Part shown: positions 8,492-17,802 of the stretch, in pieces | Position numbering within the stretch: the first letter of the stretch is position 1 | How the letters are laid out: the number at the start of each line of letters is the position of its first letter | Assembly (NCBI RefSeq): GCF_031456835.1 | Contig: NZ_JAVDVK010000001.1 | Location: 3,348,001-3,412,000 of the forward strand | Length of the DNA stretch: 64,000 bases | Direction of reading: 5' to 3' | From: Leifsonia shinshuensis | GTDB lineage: Bacteria > Actinomycetota > Actinomycetes > Actinomycetales > Microbacteriaceae | Translations under genes and position numbers: made by a program | Notes under the pieces: model-generated | The model's database searches: none | Seen by the model: the letters and a program-made list of their open reading frames with translations, nothing else | What the model was told of the DNA's origin: nothing

Positions 8492-9124
8492 TCAGCTTCC
8501 CAGCGCGTGTACTCGCTGGGTGGCCCGGACGGCGTGAGCCAGACCGCGGGTCGTCACCGCCCAACGGAGGGCGTCGTACCCCTCGGCCAATCGGTCACTG
8601 TTCTCGGGGGACATCGGACCGGCGAGCCGGGACTTGTGCACGAGCCCGGGCGCCGTGGTGGCGTAAGCCCGCCGGAGCGCTTGATTCGGGCACGCGTCCA
8701 CGAACACCTGCCAGAGTTCGGCGGAGGATGTGTCGTGTTCGGGGAGGTCGCCATCTGCGGCGGCCGACCGTGCTCGGTCTACGAGGTCGACGATCGCGGC
8801 CTCCGCGACCGGCGACAACTCCGGAAGTGTGCACTCGATCGCACCAGCGCGCAGGAGACCGAGCGTATACAGGTGCTCGTCGATCCGGTCCGAGTCGACA
8901 ACGGCGACGCGCGCGGCATACTGGCCCACCTCCAGGAGGCCTTCCATCTCCAGGGCCACCATGGCCGGGTGGACCGGCGTCACCGGGACACCCAGCCAGC
9001 TCGCCACCTCCGCTACGGCCACTTCCTCGCCCGGTTGAAGCGTCCCGTCCAGGATCCCTTCCCGCAACCGGTCACGGATGAAGTCTCGTGCTCGCACATG
9101 GAACCCTCCACGATCGACGGTCAT
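8492..9124 (-). CDS. GntR/FadR-type transcriptional regulator
   Basis: The 210-residue protein has an N-terminal winged helix (residues 10-75: ARDFIRDRLREGILDGTLQPGEEVAVAEVASWLGVPVTPV), close to the GntR signature, and an all-helical C-terminal half like an FCD ligand domain, though the metal-binding residues are not clear. The conserved Arg of the usual SRTPVREAL helix is replaced by PVTPVHPA, a noticeable deviation. The start is the ATG at 9124, with GGAGG nine bases upstream; an earlier TTG is less likely. Its target is unknown: the hydrolase is convergent and DUF4190 is divergent. Confidence 0.8.
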   Translation of the reverse strand: MTVDRGGFHVRARDFIRDRLREGILDGTLQPGEEVAVAEVASWLGVPVTPVHPAMVALEMEGLLEVGQYAARVAVVDSDRIDEHLYTLGLLRAGAIECTLPELSPVAEAAIVDLVDRARSAAADGDLPEHDTSSAELWQVFVDACPNQALRRAYATTAPGLVHKSRLAGPMSPENSDRLAEGYDALRWAVTTRGLAHAVRATQRVHALGS

Positions 9125-9300
9125 CGGCCCGTTCCTCCGCAACGTATCGGTGCTGGTATGTCAGCACGAACGCTACTCAATCGCGCGTAATGCATGCGAA
9201 TTGCGGACAGGTGGCCCGTTCGCGTCACGTACGGTGCGCCTCTGCGTCTTCCTACGTAGGAGCTCTCCGCCCGACCCCTTCGCACGAACGAAAGTGATCC

Positions 9301-9987
9301 ATGCTCGACGAATCCACCACCCCACCGGCGCCCGGCGCCCCGGCGGCACCCGCGGCCCCGGCCTCTGAACCCGCATACCCGGCAGCGCCTCCGAAGTGGA
9401 ACGTGCTCGCGATCGTGGCCTTCATCCTGTCCTTCATCGGCGGCCTGCTCGGCATCATCCTCGGCGTCGTGTCGCTTCAGAAGGTCTCCCGCACGGGCGA
9501 GCGCGGCCGTGGCCTGGCGATCAGCGCCATCGTGATAGGCGCCGTGAACATCGTGGTCGGCATCATCACCTGGGGGCTCGTCGCCGCTCTGGTCGCGGCC
9601 GCCCACACCTCCGCCGGGTCGACGCTCGAGCGATCGCTTCCCTCGGCGCTGACGACCAGTGCGCAGTGCCAGGTCCTCGCCGACGCCGTCACCGAGTCCC
9701 GCACCGCACTGAGCGACCTGTCGACGCTCGCGGCGGATCCGCCCAAAGCCGTCTCCGCGCTCCGCGAGTTCTCCGCCGATTGGAAGACCGCTGCCGCGAC
9801 CGTGCCCGACGCCGACGTGCGCGCATCGGCGACCGCGGCCTCCCGCAGCCTGGATGCTCTGATCGCCTACGTCGCTCCGGTCGCCGAAGACCCGGCCGCC
9901 GTGGTGAACCTCGACGAGAAGGAACTCCGCCGCCTGAGCAGCGAGCTGGGCAGCGCCTTCAACGCCGTCGACGCGAGCTGCGGCTGA
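9301..9987 (+). CDS. DUF4190-type membrane protein with extracytoplasmic domain
   Basis: The 228-residue protein has a Pro/Ala-rich N-terminus (residues 1-32), then the DUF4190 layout: a first span VLAIVAFILSFIGGLLGIILGVVSL, a short basic loop KVSRTGERGRGLA, and a second span ISAIVIGAVNIVVGIITWGLVAALVAA. Residues 110-228 form a helical, probably external domain with two Cys (SAQCQVL and the C-terminal DASCG) that could form a disulfide. Function unknown. It ends at a bidirectional hairpin shared with the convergent hydrolase. Confidence 0.8.
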   Translation: MLDESTTPPAPGAPAAPAAPASEPAYPAAPPKWNVLAIVAFILSFIGGLLGIILGVVSLQKVSRTGERGRGLAISAIVIGAVNIVVGIITWGLVAALVAAAHTSAGSTLERSLPSALTTSAQCQVLADAVTESRTALSDLSTLAADPPKAVSALREFSADWKTAAATVPDADVRASATAASRSLDALIAYVAPVAEDPAAVVNLDEKELRRLSSELGSAFNAVDASCG

Positions 9988-10011
9988 CCCCAGCAGTTCG
10001 CTGCCCACACG

Positions 10012-10055
10012 ACGACGTCGCCGCTTCCGCATTCCGCGAGAACCGGCGACGTCGT
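10012..10055. terminator. Bidirectional terminator between convergent genes
   Basis: A 12-bp perfect inverted repeat (ACGACGTCGCCG and its complement) with a 20-base loop separates the DUF4190 gene from the haloperoxidase-like gene. Confidence 0.75.
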
Positions 10056-10062
10056 CTTCCCG

Positions 10063-10887
10063 CTACGACTGCAGCCACTCCAGCAGGTCGGCGTTGATCG
10101 TGTCGGCCTGCGTGGTCGGCATGCCGTGCGGGAAGCCGGGGTACGACTTGAGCGTCCCGTTCTGAACGAGCTTCGCCGACAGGGGGCCGGAGTCGGCGTA
10201 GGGGACGATCTGGTCGTCCTCGCCGTGCATGACGAGCACCGGAACCGAGATCTTCTTCAGGTCCTCGGTGAAATCCGTCTGCGAGAAAGCGACGATCCCG
10301 TCGTAGTGCGCCTTCGCGCCACCCATCATCCCCTGCCGCCACCAGTTCTCGATGATGGCCTCGGACGACTCGACTCCTGGCCGGTTGAACCCGTAGAACG
10401 GGCCCGACGGCAGGGCGCGGTAGAACTCGGACCGGTTCTTCGCGAGCTGCGCCTGCAGGTCGTCGAACACGCTCTTCGGCAGACCACCGGGATTGTTCTC
10501 GGTCTGCACCATGATCGGCGGCACGGCACTGATCAGCACCGCCCGGGCCACCCGGTCCTCGCCATAGGTCGCGATGTAGTGCGCGACCTCGCCGCCTCCG
10601 GTGGAGTGGCCGACGTGGATGGCGTCGTGCAGGTCGAGCGCCTCCACCACCGCGCGGAGGTCGGCGGCGTAGTGGTCCATGTCGTGACCGTCGCCGCTCT
10701 GAGTGGAACGGCCGTGGCCGCGCCGGTCGTGGGCGACCACACGGTAGCCGTGCTGCAGGAAGAACAGCAGCTGCGTGTCCCAGTCGTCGGCGGACAGCGG
10801 CCAGCCGTGACTGAAGACGATCGGTTGACCCGTTCCCCAGTCCTTGTAGAAGATCTCGATTCCGTCGGATGTGGTGACAGTGCCCAT
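10063..10887 (-). CDS. Alpha/beta hydrolase, cofactor-free haloperoxidase/esterase type
   Basis: The 274-residue protein is full length for the non-haem chloroperoxidase/arylesterase family. It shows the oxyanion motif FSHGWPLSADDWDTQ, the nucleophile elbow GHSTGGGE (Ser near residue 95), the acid in MHGEDDQIVPY and the His in YPGFPHGMP. Members hydrolyse esters and can form peracids from acetate and peroxide; the natural substrate is unknown. The ATG has a GGAGGG site. It stands alone on its strand, apparently with its own promoter in the 115 bp before it. Confidence 0.92.
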   Translation of the reverse strand: MGTVTTSDGIEIFYKDWGTGQPIVFSHGWPLSADDWDTQLLFFLQHGYRVVAHDRRGHGRSTQSGDGHDMDHYAADLRAVVEALDLHDAIHVGHSTGGGEVAHYIATYGEDRVARAVLISAVPPIMVQTENNPGGLPKSVFDDLQAQLAKNRSEFYRALPSGPFYGFNRPGVESSEAIIENWWRQGMMGGAKAHYDGIVAFSQTDFTEDLKKISVPVLVMHGEDDQIVPYADSGPLSAKLVQNGTLKSYPGFPHGMPTTQADTINADLLEWLQS

Positions 10888-11002
10888 GGTTCCCTCCAGG
10901 AATGGCGAAGCGATGCTGTGGGGGATGGTGCTGCGGAACAGGTCGGCGCACGTCCAACCTAACCGTCGCTACCGTTCGAGGACCAGGGTCGTTCAGGTGC
11001 GA

Positions 11003-12916
11003 TCAGTGGGCGGCTGTCACCGGCAGGAACACGCGCATGGTGCTCGGACCGCGGTTTGCCCAGCGGTGGTACGGGATGAGCCGGGCCGTCGCCGTCGTGA
11101 CCGTCTCGTCGCTCTCCGCGTCACCGTACGGCCAGGATGCATCCCGGGGCTCGGCGATCGCGATCGCGACGGTCGCGCCGTCCGGAAGGTAGCCGAGCGG
11201 CACGCCGGCGTCGAGCGCGATCCGGCTCACGTCGACGCCCGAGGGGAGGTCCGTCGACTCGGCGCACAGCACGAGCGGTCCGCGCTCGACGGCCACGGTC
11301 CCGCGCAGCGCGTCGATCCGCGCGTCCGGGTAGGTGAGCCGCGGCTCCATCGGCAGGTCGAGGTGGATGCGGTCGCCGCTCACGAAGTGCGCCCGGGCGC
11401 GCGCGTAGCCGTCCACGACGGGCAGTTCCTCGCCCCGGAAGCGCGCGACCGCGCCGGCGGCCCAGCCCGGGATGCGCACCCGCACCTCGACCTCGCCCTC
11501 CGACTCCGCGTCGATCTCGATCGAGCCCGCGTACGGATAACCGCCGGTCCGGACGGCCAGCCGGACCGCGCCGGTCTCTACGGTCGTCTCCACTTCCGCA
11601 TCCGCCAGCAGGTGGAGCTGCACGCCGTCGTCCGTCGCGGTGGCGACGTACGACGAGACGCTCGCGAGGGTCCGCGCCACGTTCGTCGGACAGCACGAGA
11701 CCTCGAACCACGGCGCCCGCATGCTGGATTCGGCGCGCTCGCTGACCTCGTCCTCGTCGGGCTCGCTGCCGGCAACGCGCTGGTGCAGGGTGTTCGCGTA
11801 GTAGAAGGCGCGACCGTCCTCGCGCGGCGAGACGAGCACCGCGTTCAGCAGCGTGCGCTCGATGAGGTCGGCGTAGCGCGCGTCACCGGTCTGCAGGAGC
11901 AGGCGCCAGCTGAACATGACGGATCCGATGGCCGCGCAGGTCTCCGCGTACGCCCGGTCGGCGGGCAGCTCGAAGTCGCTCCCGAACTCCTCGTTCTGGT
12001 GGTGCGAGCCGATGCCGCCGGTGACGTACGTGCGGTGGGCGACCGTGTTGTCCCACTGGCGCCGCAGGGCGTCGAGGAGTTCCGCGTCGCCGGACTCGGT
12101 GGCGACGTCGACGGCGCCGGCGGACAGGTACATCGCCCGCACCGCGTGGCCGCGGAGCACGTCCGCGCGGCGGACGGGCACATCGTCCAGGAAGTACTCG
12201 CTGCCCTGGAACAGCGTCGTCTTCAGCGTCCGGCGTCCTCGCCTCTCGACGAACAGGCCGGCGAGCTCGATGTACCGCGGCTCGCGGAGCGCGCGGCCGA
12301 GCTCGACCAGAGCCGTCTCGATCTCGGGATGCCCGCAGATCGCGTCCCGGCCCTCCGGACCGAATTCCGTGTAGACGTGGTCGGCGAGCCGGCGGGCGAC
12401 CGCCACGAGGGTGTCATCGTGACCGGTGCGGTAGCGGGCGACCGCCGCCTGGAAGAGGTGGCCGAAGCAGTACAGCTCGTGCCCCCACTCCAGGTCCGAG
12501 TAGCGCGGGGGCTGACCGGGACGACCGAAGGAGGTGTGCAGGTAGCCGTCCGGCTCCTGGGCGGCCGCGACCCGCTCGACGAGCTCCCGGTAGACGGTCT
12601 CGAGCGGACCGTCCGGCGTCCGGCCCAGCTCCCACGCCATCGCCTCGAGCAGCTTGTAGACCTCCGAGTCGACGAACTCGATGCCGTCGTGGTGCTCGGC
12701 GACGGTTCCGTCCGCGGCGCGGTCGAAGTTGCCCACCCAGCCGATACGTTCCATCCAGGTCAGGCAGTGGCCGATGATCGACCCGGCGTTGAGCTCCTGC
12801 TTCTCGCCCCAGAAGCCGCCGGCGATGCGGACCTCCGAGGGGCCGAGCGGACGCAGGAGGGACGCGCTGGGGTTCACGGGACCGCCGAGGCGCGTGCGGT
12901 CGAGGGTGTCGGTCAT
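11003..12916 (-). CDS. GH127 beta-L-arabinofuranosidase (DUF1680 family)
   Basis: The 637-residue protein matches GH127, retaining enzymes that use a zinc-bound cysteine as nucleophile. In the Bifidobacterium HypBA1 enzyme the key residues are E322, E338, C340, C417 and C418. Here the same pattern is visible as E309, E325, C327 (AETCAAIG) and C408-C409 (SCCPTN). The N-terminal (alpha/alpha)6 barrel is followed by beta-rich domains. No signal peptide is present, so it acts on imported oligosaccharides. It is the last gene of the LacI-CUT1 operon and overlaps the GH63-like gene by ATGA. Confidence 0.9.
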   Translation of the reverse strand: MTDTLDRTRLGGPVNPSASLLRPLGPSEVRIAGGFWGEKQELNAGSIIGHCLTWMERIGWVGNFDRAADGTVAEHHDGIEFVDSEVYKLLEAMAWELGRTPDGPLETVYRELVERVAAAQEPDGYLHTSFGRPGQPPRYSDLEWGHELYCFGHLFQAAVARYRTGHDDTLVAVARRLADHVYTEFGPEGRDAICGHPEIETALVELGRALREPRYIELAGLFVERRGRRTLKTTLFQGSEYFLDDVPVRRADVLRGHAVRAMYLSAGAVDVATESGDAELLDALRRQWDNTVAHRTYVTGGIGSHHQNEEFGSDFELPADRAYAETCAAIGSVMFSWRLLLQTGDARYADLIERTLLNAVLVSPREDGRAFYYANTLHQRVAGSEPDEDEVSERAESSMRAPWFEVSCCPTNVARTLASVSSYVATATDDGVQLHLLADAEVETTVETGAVRLAVRTGGYPYAGSIEIDAESEGEVEVRVRIPGWAAGAVARFRGEELPVVDGYARARAHFVSGDRIHLDLPMEPRLTYPDARIDALRGTVAVERGPLVLCAESTDLPSGVDVSRIALDAGVPLGYLPDGATVAIAIAEPRDASWPYGDAESDETVTTATARLIPYHRWANRGPSTMRVFLPVTAAH

Positions 12917-14634
12917 TCTGCTCCAGCCAGGATCGCGGATTCCGCGCGGGCCAGCGCGTCGGAACGGAGGGTGAGGTAGGCGCTCGCCGTCCAGCTGTAG
13001 GCGCGGTCGCGCAAGCCGGCGCCGGTGCGCGCGTCGAAGTTCTCTGCGAAGCCCGAGGTGTCGCAGAGCGCGGCGAACGAGCGGGCGATGCGGTCCGCCA
13101 GCTCGCGGTGGCCGGCGCGCCGCAGGCCGTCCTCGATGAGCATCGTGGACGGCGCCCAGATGGGTCCGCGCCAGTAGCCGTCGTCCTCATAGAGCGGCGA
13201 GTCGACCGGCTCGGTGGCAGGACCCCACTCGGTGAGGTGCCGGGTGATGGATGCGGCCAGCCGGTCGGCGACGTCCTCCGGCAGCTGCTCCCCGAGCACG
13301 ATCGGGAGAGAGTTCAGGAGACTGGTCGCGGGGGCCGGATCTCCGGTCGCCACGGAGCGGGCGATGAAGCCCGAGCCGGTCCAGAACTCACGGAACAGGG
13401 CGGTGCGCACCTCGCTCTCGGCCTCGATCCACTCCGACGCGGGTAGCCCGAGCTCCTCGGACAACTGCGCGAGCACCCCCAGCTGCAGCACGAGGAAGGC
13501 CGCCAGGTCGGGCGATTCGATCACGCCGCCGTGGTCGAAGGTGGTCGAGTTGTCCCAGCCGCTGTCGTTCCCGTGCTGGTAATAGGGGAGCGCGTGGCCC
13601 GGCGCACGGCGCTGGCGCAGCCAGAAGCGGGTCCACGCGGCGAGGCCGGCGTGCACCTCCTCGAGCTGCGCCCGCTCGAAGGGTCGCGGCGCCCGTGCGC
13701 GCAGCTGCGCGAAAGCCCAGCCGTGGATGGGCGGCTTGACGAAGTTGTAGAGCACCTCGGAGTGCGTGATCGAGTCGGGCAGCGCGCCGGTGGCGTCCCG
13801 GTGGTCGAAGGGGAGCAGGAACTGGTCGAGCGCCGCCTGCGGGTCGCCGGCGGCCAGGGCGATCGCATTGAAGCAGTGGTCCCAGCTCCAGACCTTGTCC
13901 ATCCAGTGCTTGGACATCAGCACCGCCTCCCGCGTCACGAAGCCCGCAGGGGAGACCGTGGCGGACCACATCACGTAGCAGGCCTTCACGTCCACGCTGA
14001 AGGGCGTGCCGGTGAGGAGGCGCTCGCTGTACGCGTGGAACTCCGCCCGGCGCGCCTCGACGACGGCGTCGAAGGAGGCGACCGATGCGACCGCGGGCGC
14101 GCTCGTCTCGAGCTCCTCGACGAGCACCTCCCAGTCGTCGTCCGAGCCGAAGGCGATGGCGCGGGGCGTCACGCCGACGCGTTCGGCGCCGACCACCTCC
14201 GGCTCACCGCGGAGCACCGTGAAGCGGTACCGGCGACCGGACTCGTAACTGGTGAGGGTCGGGGAGCCGTCCAGCGGATCCACGAACAGATAGGCGCCGG
14301 TGAACGGCGTCAGCTCGTCGGGGGCGACGAAGGCGAGGCCCAGGCCGCGACCGCGGAACCGGATGCCGGCGTCGTCGAACGCCGCCTCGACCAAACCGCC
14401 GTCGGCGCTCCAGGTAAGCACGCCCGGCGTCGCCCGGACGTCCGTGGCAGCGGGACGTCCATCCCTCCGGGGCTCCAGCCGGAGCACCGCGTGCATCCCG
14501 CCGGTGTGCGTCACCAGGTGGAGGTCGTCCGCGACGGTGTGCAGGGCGACGACGCGCGACAGGTCCAGCCACGCGCCGCGGCGCGAGAACGGGATCTCCG
14601 CGATGTCGAACGAGAAGTCGTCGAAGGCGCTCAT
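12913..14634 (-). CDS. GH63/MGH1-like glycoside hydrolase (amylo-alpha-1,6-glucosidase superfamily)
   Basis: The 573-residue protein has an N-terminal beta domain (about 1-190) and an (alpha/alpha)6 barrel with the GH63-like block SKHWMDKVWSWDHCFNAIAL near residue 250, HGNDSGWDNST near residue 375, and DDGYWRGPIWAPSTMLI near the end. The Asp in WSWDHC and the Asp residues of GNDSGWDNS are likely active-site groups. Family members cut alpha-gluco- or alpha-mannosides; specificity here is unknown. It lacks a signal peptide. It begins two bases after the permease stop, inside the CUT1 importer operon. Confidence 0.8.
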   Translation of the reverse strand: MSAFDDFSFDIAEIPFSRRGAWLDLSRVVALHTVADDLHLVTHTGGMHAVLRLEPRRDGRPAATDVRATPGVLTWSADGGLVEAAFDDAGIRFRGRGLGLAFVAPDELTPFTGAYLFVDPLDGSPTLTSYESGRRYRFTVLRGEPEVVGAERVGVTPRAIAFGSDDDWEVLVEELETSAPAVASVASFDAVVEARRAEFHAYSERLLTGTPFSVDVKACYVMWSATVSPAGFVTREAVLMSKHWMDKVWSWDHCFNAIALAAGDPQAALDQFLLPFDHRDATGALPDSITHSEVLYNFVKPPIHGWAFAQLRARAPRPFERAQLEEVHAGLAAWTRFWLRQRRAPGHALPYYQHGNDSGWDNSTTFDHGGVIESPDLAAFLVLQLGVLAQLSEELGLPASEWIEAESEVRTALFREFWTGSGFIARSVATGDPAPATSLLNSLPIVLGEQLPEDVADRLAASITRHLTEWGPATEPVDSPLYEDDGYWRGPIWAPSTMLIEDGLRRAGHRELADRIARSFAALCDTSGFAENFDARTGAGLRDRAYSWTASAYLTLRSDALARAESAILAGAE

Positions 14635-14636
14635 CC

Positions 14637-15455
14637 TCAGTCCTTCACCGCCCCGGCGGTCACGCCCGCAGCGACGTACTTCTGCGCGATGACGAGAAGC
14701 ACAGCCGCCGGGATGGACGCCACCACGGCGGTCGCCATGATCGCGTTCCACTCCTGGTTGTTGTTGCCGATGTACTTGTAGATGCCGAGGGTGATCGTCT
14801 GCAACGCACCGCCGCTGTTCAGCGTCGACGAGAAGATGAAGTCGGACCAGGCCCAGAGGAACGCGAACAGCGAGACCGTCACGATGGAGTTGCGGCTCAC
14901 CGGCAGCACGATCGAGCGGAACGTGCGCCACGTTCCGGCGCCGTCGATCTTCGCCGCGCTCATCAGCTCGTCGGGGATGCCGGCCATGAAGGCCGAGAAG
15001 ATCAGCACGCCGAACGGCACCGCGATGGTGGAGTCCGCGATGATCAGTCCCCACAGCGTGTTCAGGATGCCGAGGTTCAGGTAGATCGCGTAGAACCCCA
15101 TCGCCATGATGATCCCGGGGATCATCTGGGCGATCAGCAGCACGAAGTTGAGCGCACCGCGGCCGCGCGGCCGCAGCTTGGCGAGCGAGTACGCGGCCGG
15201 CGCCGCCAGGGCGACCGTCAGGATCACGGTGCCGAGCCCGATCAGGAGGCTCGTGCCGAGGTACGGCAGCTGCTGGCTGATCACGGCCTGGTAGCCCTCG
15301 AATGTGGCGTGAATCGGGAACAGGTTCGGCGGGCTCTTGCGCATCTCGGTCGTGGGGGTGAGCGAGACGTTGATCATCCAGTAGACCGGGAACAGCATCA
15401 CGAGGGTGAGCACGACGCCCACGACGGTCTTCCACCAGGGTCGCCGGCCGTTCAT
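14637..15455 (-). CDS. Carbohydrate ABC transporter permease (MalG-type, CUT1)
   Basis: The 272-residue protein has six predicted spans, a periplasmic loop between spans 1 and 2, and the EAA loop DELMSAAKIDGAGTWRTFRSIVLP that contacts the ATPase. It pairs with the permease gene upstream, which it overlaps by ATGA (15452-15455). No ATPase gene lies in the operon, which is normal for actinobacterial CUT1 systems that share one MsiK-type ATPase encoded elsewhere. Confidence 0.93.
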   Translation of the reverse strand: MNGRRPWWKTVVGVVLTLVMLFPVYWMINVSLTPTTEMRKSPPNLFPIHATFEGYQAVISQQLPYLGTSLLIGLGTVILTVALAAPAAYSLAKLRPRGRGALNFVLLIAQMIPGIIMAMGFYAIYLNLGILNTLWGLIIADSTIAVPFGVLIFSAFMAGIPDELMSAAKIDGAGTWRTFRSIVLPVSRNSIVTVSLFAFLWAWSDFIFSSTLNSGGALQTITLGIYKYIGNNNQEWNAIMATAVVASIPAAVLLVIAQKYVAAGVTAGAVKD

Positions 15456-16435
15456 GCGATGTCCTGCTTTCGCTGCGTGCGGATGTAGATGATCCCGAAG
15501 ACCAGGGCGATGATGATCAGCACGTTGCCGACCGCCGCCGCCGGGCTGAAGTCCGGGAGCGTGGACGCGAAGCCGAGCTGGTACGACCAGGTCGCGAGCG
15601 TCGTGGACGACGTTCCGGGGCCGCCGCGCGTCATGATCCAGATGATGTCGAACACCTTCAGCGTGTAGACGAGGCCGAGCAGCAGGGTGATCGCCGAGAC
15701 CGGCCGGAGCAGCGGGAAGGTGACCTTCCAGAACTTCTGCCAGCCGTTCGCGCCGTCGAGCGAGGCCGCCTCGTAGAGGTCCGACGGGATGTTCTGCAGG
15801 CCCGAGTAGAGGATCACCAGGTTGAAGGGGATGCCGATCCAGATGTTGGCGATGGTGACGCTGGTGAGCGCCCAGTCGGGGGAGGTCAGCCAGTTGATGC
15901 CCGGGAGGCCGAACGCCTCGAGGGCGGCGTTCACGACGCCCGAGTCGCTGTTCAGCATCCACGACCAGGTGGACGCCGACACGATCAGCGGGAGCAGCCA
16001 GGGCACCAGGAACAGGGCTCGCAGCGTGGCCGAGAGCCGGAAGTTCTGGTGGAAGAAGACGGCGAGGGCCATGCCGATCGTGAACTGGAACGCGATCGAG
16101 ACGACGGTGAACAACGCCGTGTGCAGGATGGCCGGCCCGAACGTCGGGCTCTGGAACACCTTGACGTAGTTGTCCAGCCCGACGAACGGGGCGCCGCCCT
16201 GCACGAAGGACCGGACGGTGTAGTCCCGCACGCTCAGCTCGATGTTGCGGTAGAGCGGGAACGCGTAGAACACGATCAGGTAGATCACCACGGGAGCGAG
16301 GAAAGCCCAGGCGGCCCACTGGCCGGACCGTCTCCGGCCCGACCGCCGGGTGCGCGCCCGCGGCGGGGCGGCCGTGCCGGCCGCCCCGCCTGTGCCCCGC
16401 ACCGATTCGTGCAGCGCTGTCTGTGTCGTCGTCAT
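15452..16435 (-). CDS. Carbohydrate ABC transporter permease (MalF-type, CUT1)
   Basis: The 327-residue protein has a 40-residue Arg-rich cytoplasmic tail, then six spans beginning with WAAWAFLAPVVIYLIVFYAF. The EAA loop is SDLYEAASLDGANGWQKFWKVTFP. Together with the MalG-type partner it forms the membrane channel for the sugar delivered by the lipoprotein encoded just upstream (25-bp gap). Substrate inferred from neighbours as an arabinofuranosyl or related plant oligosaccharide. Confidence 0.93.
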   Translation of the reverse strand: MTTTQTALHESVRGTGGAAGTAAPPRARTRRSGRRRSGQWAAWAFLAPVVIYLIVFYAFPLYRNIELSVRDYTVRSFVQGGAPFVGLDNYVKVFQSPTFGPAILHTALFTVVSIAFQFTIGMALAVFFHQNFRLSATLRALFLVPWLLPLIVSASTWSWMLNSDSGVVNAALEAFGLPGINWLTSPDWALTSVTIANIWIGIPFNLVILYSGLQNIPSDLYEAASLDGANGWQKFWKVTFPLLRPVSAITLLLGLVYTLKVFDIIWIMTRGGPGTSSTTLATWSYQLGFASTLPDFSPAAAVGNVLIIIALVFGIIYIRTQRKQDIA

Positions 16436-16460
16436 GTCTCGGTACTTTCGGGGAGGTGCG

Positions 16461-17717
16461 TTACTTGGTGGCGGCCTCTGCCGCGCTCTGCGCGGCCTTC
16501 AGCGCCGCCTCGGGGGACTGCGAACCGCTGAGAGCGTTCTGCACGGCGCCCCACAGCTGCTGCGAGATCTTCGGGTACTTCGTGCCCAGGTTGTCGCTGG
16601 TGCGGCCCTTGGCGGCGGCCACCGCATCCACCCACGGCTTCAGCTCGGGGTTCGCGGCGACCTGCTCCTTCTGGGCGGCCTCGGTCGGCGCGATGTACGA
16701 GAGGGTCGTGTCGGTCTTCACGAAGCTCTTCGTGCTCGTCAGGCACTCGGCGATCTTCTTCGAGGTGGCGTACCGGGCGGTGTCCTTCTGGACGGGGAGC
16801 GTCATGAACTCGCCGCCCGTCGGAGCGGGGGCCGCGCTGCCGTCGGCCCCGGGGATCGTCAGGATGCCGTAGTCGATGCCGGCCTTCTTGACGTTCCCGA
16901 GCTGCCAGGTGCCGTTCTCGCCGAACGCGAAGTCGCCGGTCGCGAACTCCTGCCACGACGTGGTCTGGGTGTTGTTGATCACCGAGTTGGGCGCGTAGCC
17001 CTTCTTGACCCAGTCCGTCCAGAGCGTCAGCGCCTGGGTCGCCTTGGCGGAGTCGAGGTGCTTCAGATCCGCGCCGGATCCCCAGAACCAGGGCAGGAAC
17101 TGGAAGCTCCCCTCCTCGGTGCCGATCGCCGAGAAGGTGATGCCCTTCTTGCCGGCGGCGGTGACCTTGGCCAGGGCGTCGGTGAGGCTGCTCCAGTCCT
17201 TCACGGTGGAGATGTCGACACCGGCGGCGTTGAGCACGCTCTTGTTGTAGTAGAGCGCCAGGGTGTTCGCGCCGATCGGCACGCCGTACGTCTTCCCGTC
17301 GAGCTGCCCGGCGGCGAGGATGTTCTTCTGGATGTCGCCGGTGTCGAGCTTGTTCTCGGACGTACTGGTGAGGATGCCGGCCTCGGCCAGCGTCGAAACC
17401 ACGGGGTTGTCGACGAGCAGCAGGTCGGGGGAGCTGCCCTGCTGTCCGGCCAGCAGCGCCTTGTTCGTCAGGTCGCTGGTGTCGTAGCCGGTGCGCTTGA
17501 CGGTGACGCCGGCCTCCGTGCCGCACTGCTCGACCAGCTTCGTCCAGTCGGCCGAGGCGTCGAACTGCGGGTACGGGTCCCAGAACGTGTAGGTGCCGCC
17601 GGCGCTGCTGCCGGAGCCGGAGCCCGAGCCGGAGCCCGAGCAGGCCGCGACGCCGCCGATGACGGCTGCGGCGAGAACCGCCGCGCCCACCAGGCGGGCG
17701 CTCTTGTGTGCGATCAC
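16461..17717 (-). CDS. Sugar ABC transporter substrate-binding lipoprotein (CUT1)
   Basis: The 418-residue family 1 extracellular binding protein has a signal ending in the lipobox VAAC (Cys near residue 26), followed by a Gly/Ser linker. Typical features are GGTYTFWDPYPQFD at the start of the mature domain and the hinge block PVVSTLAEAGILTS. The start is GTG with an AAGGAGG site. It lies 85 bp after the LacI gene and just before the two permeases, so it is probably cotranscribed with the repressor. Confidence 0.93.
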   Translation of the reverse strand: MIAHKSARLVGAAVLAAAVIGGVAACSGSGSGSGSGSSAGGTYTFWDPYPQFDASADWTKLVEQCGTEAGVTVKRTGYDTSDLTNKALLAGQQGSSPDLLLVDNPVVSTLAEAGILTSTSENKLDTGDIQKNILAAGQLDGKTYGVPIGANTLALYYNKSVLNAAGVDISTVKDWSSLTDALAKVTAAGKKGITFSAIGTEEGSFQFLPWFWGSGADLKHLDSAKATQALTLWTDWVKKGYAPNSVINNTQTTSWQEFATGDFAFGENGTWQLGNVKKAGIDYGILTIPGADGSAAPAPTGGEFMTLPVQKDTARYATSKKIAECLTSTKSFVKTDTTLSYIAPTEAAQKEQVAANPELKPWVDAVAAAKGRTSDNLGTKYPKISQQLWGAVQNALSGSQSPEAALKAAQSAAEAATK

Positions 17718-17802
17718 AGTATTCCTCCTTGAATCGTGCAGTGCTGATGTGTCGTCTGCGGGGAGCGCCCTGCGGTGTGCGGCGCTGCGTGTGGTCTCGG
17801 GT

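Noticed and set aside
10871..12979. 702-codon plus-strand open frame
   Set aside because: It is antisense to the GH127 gene, rich in Arg/Val/Asp from high-GC shadow coding, with no ribosome site or family motif.
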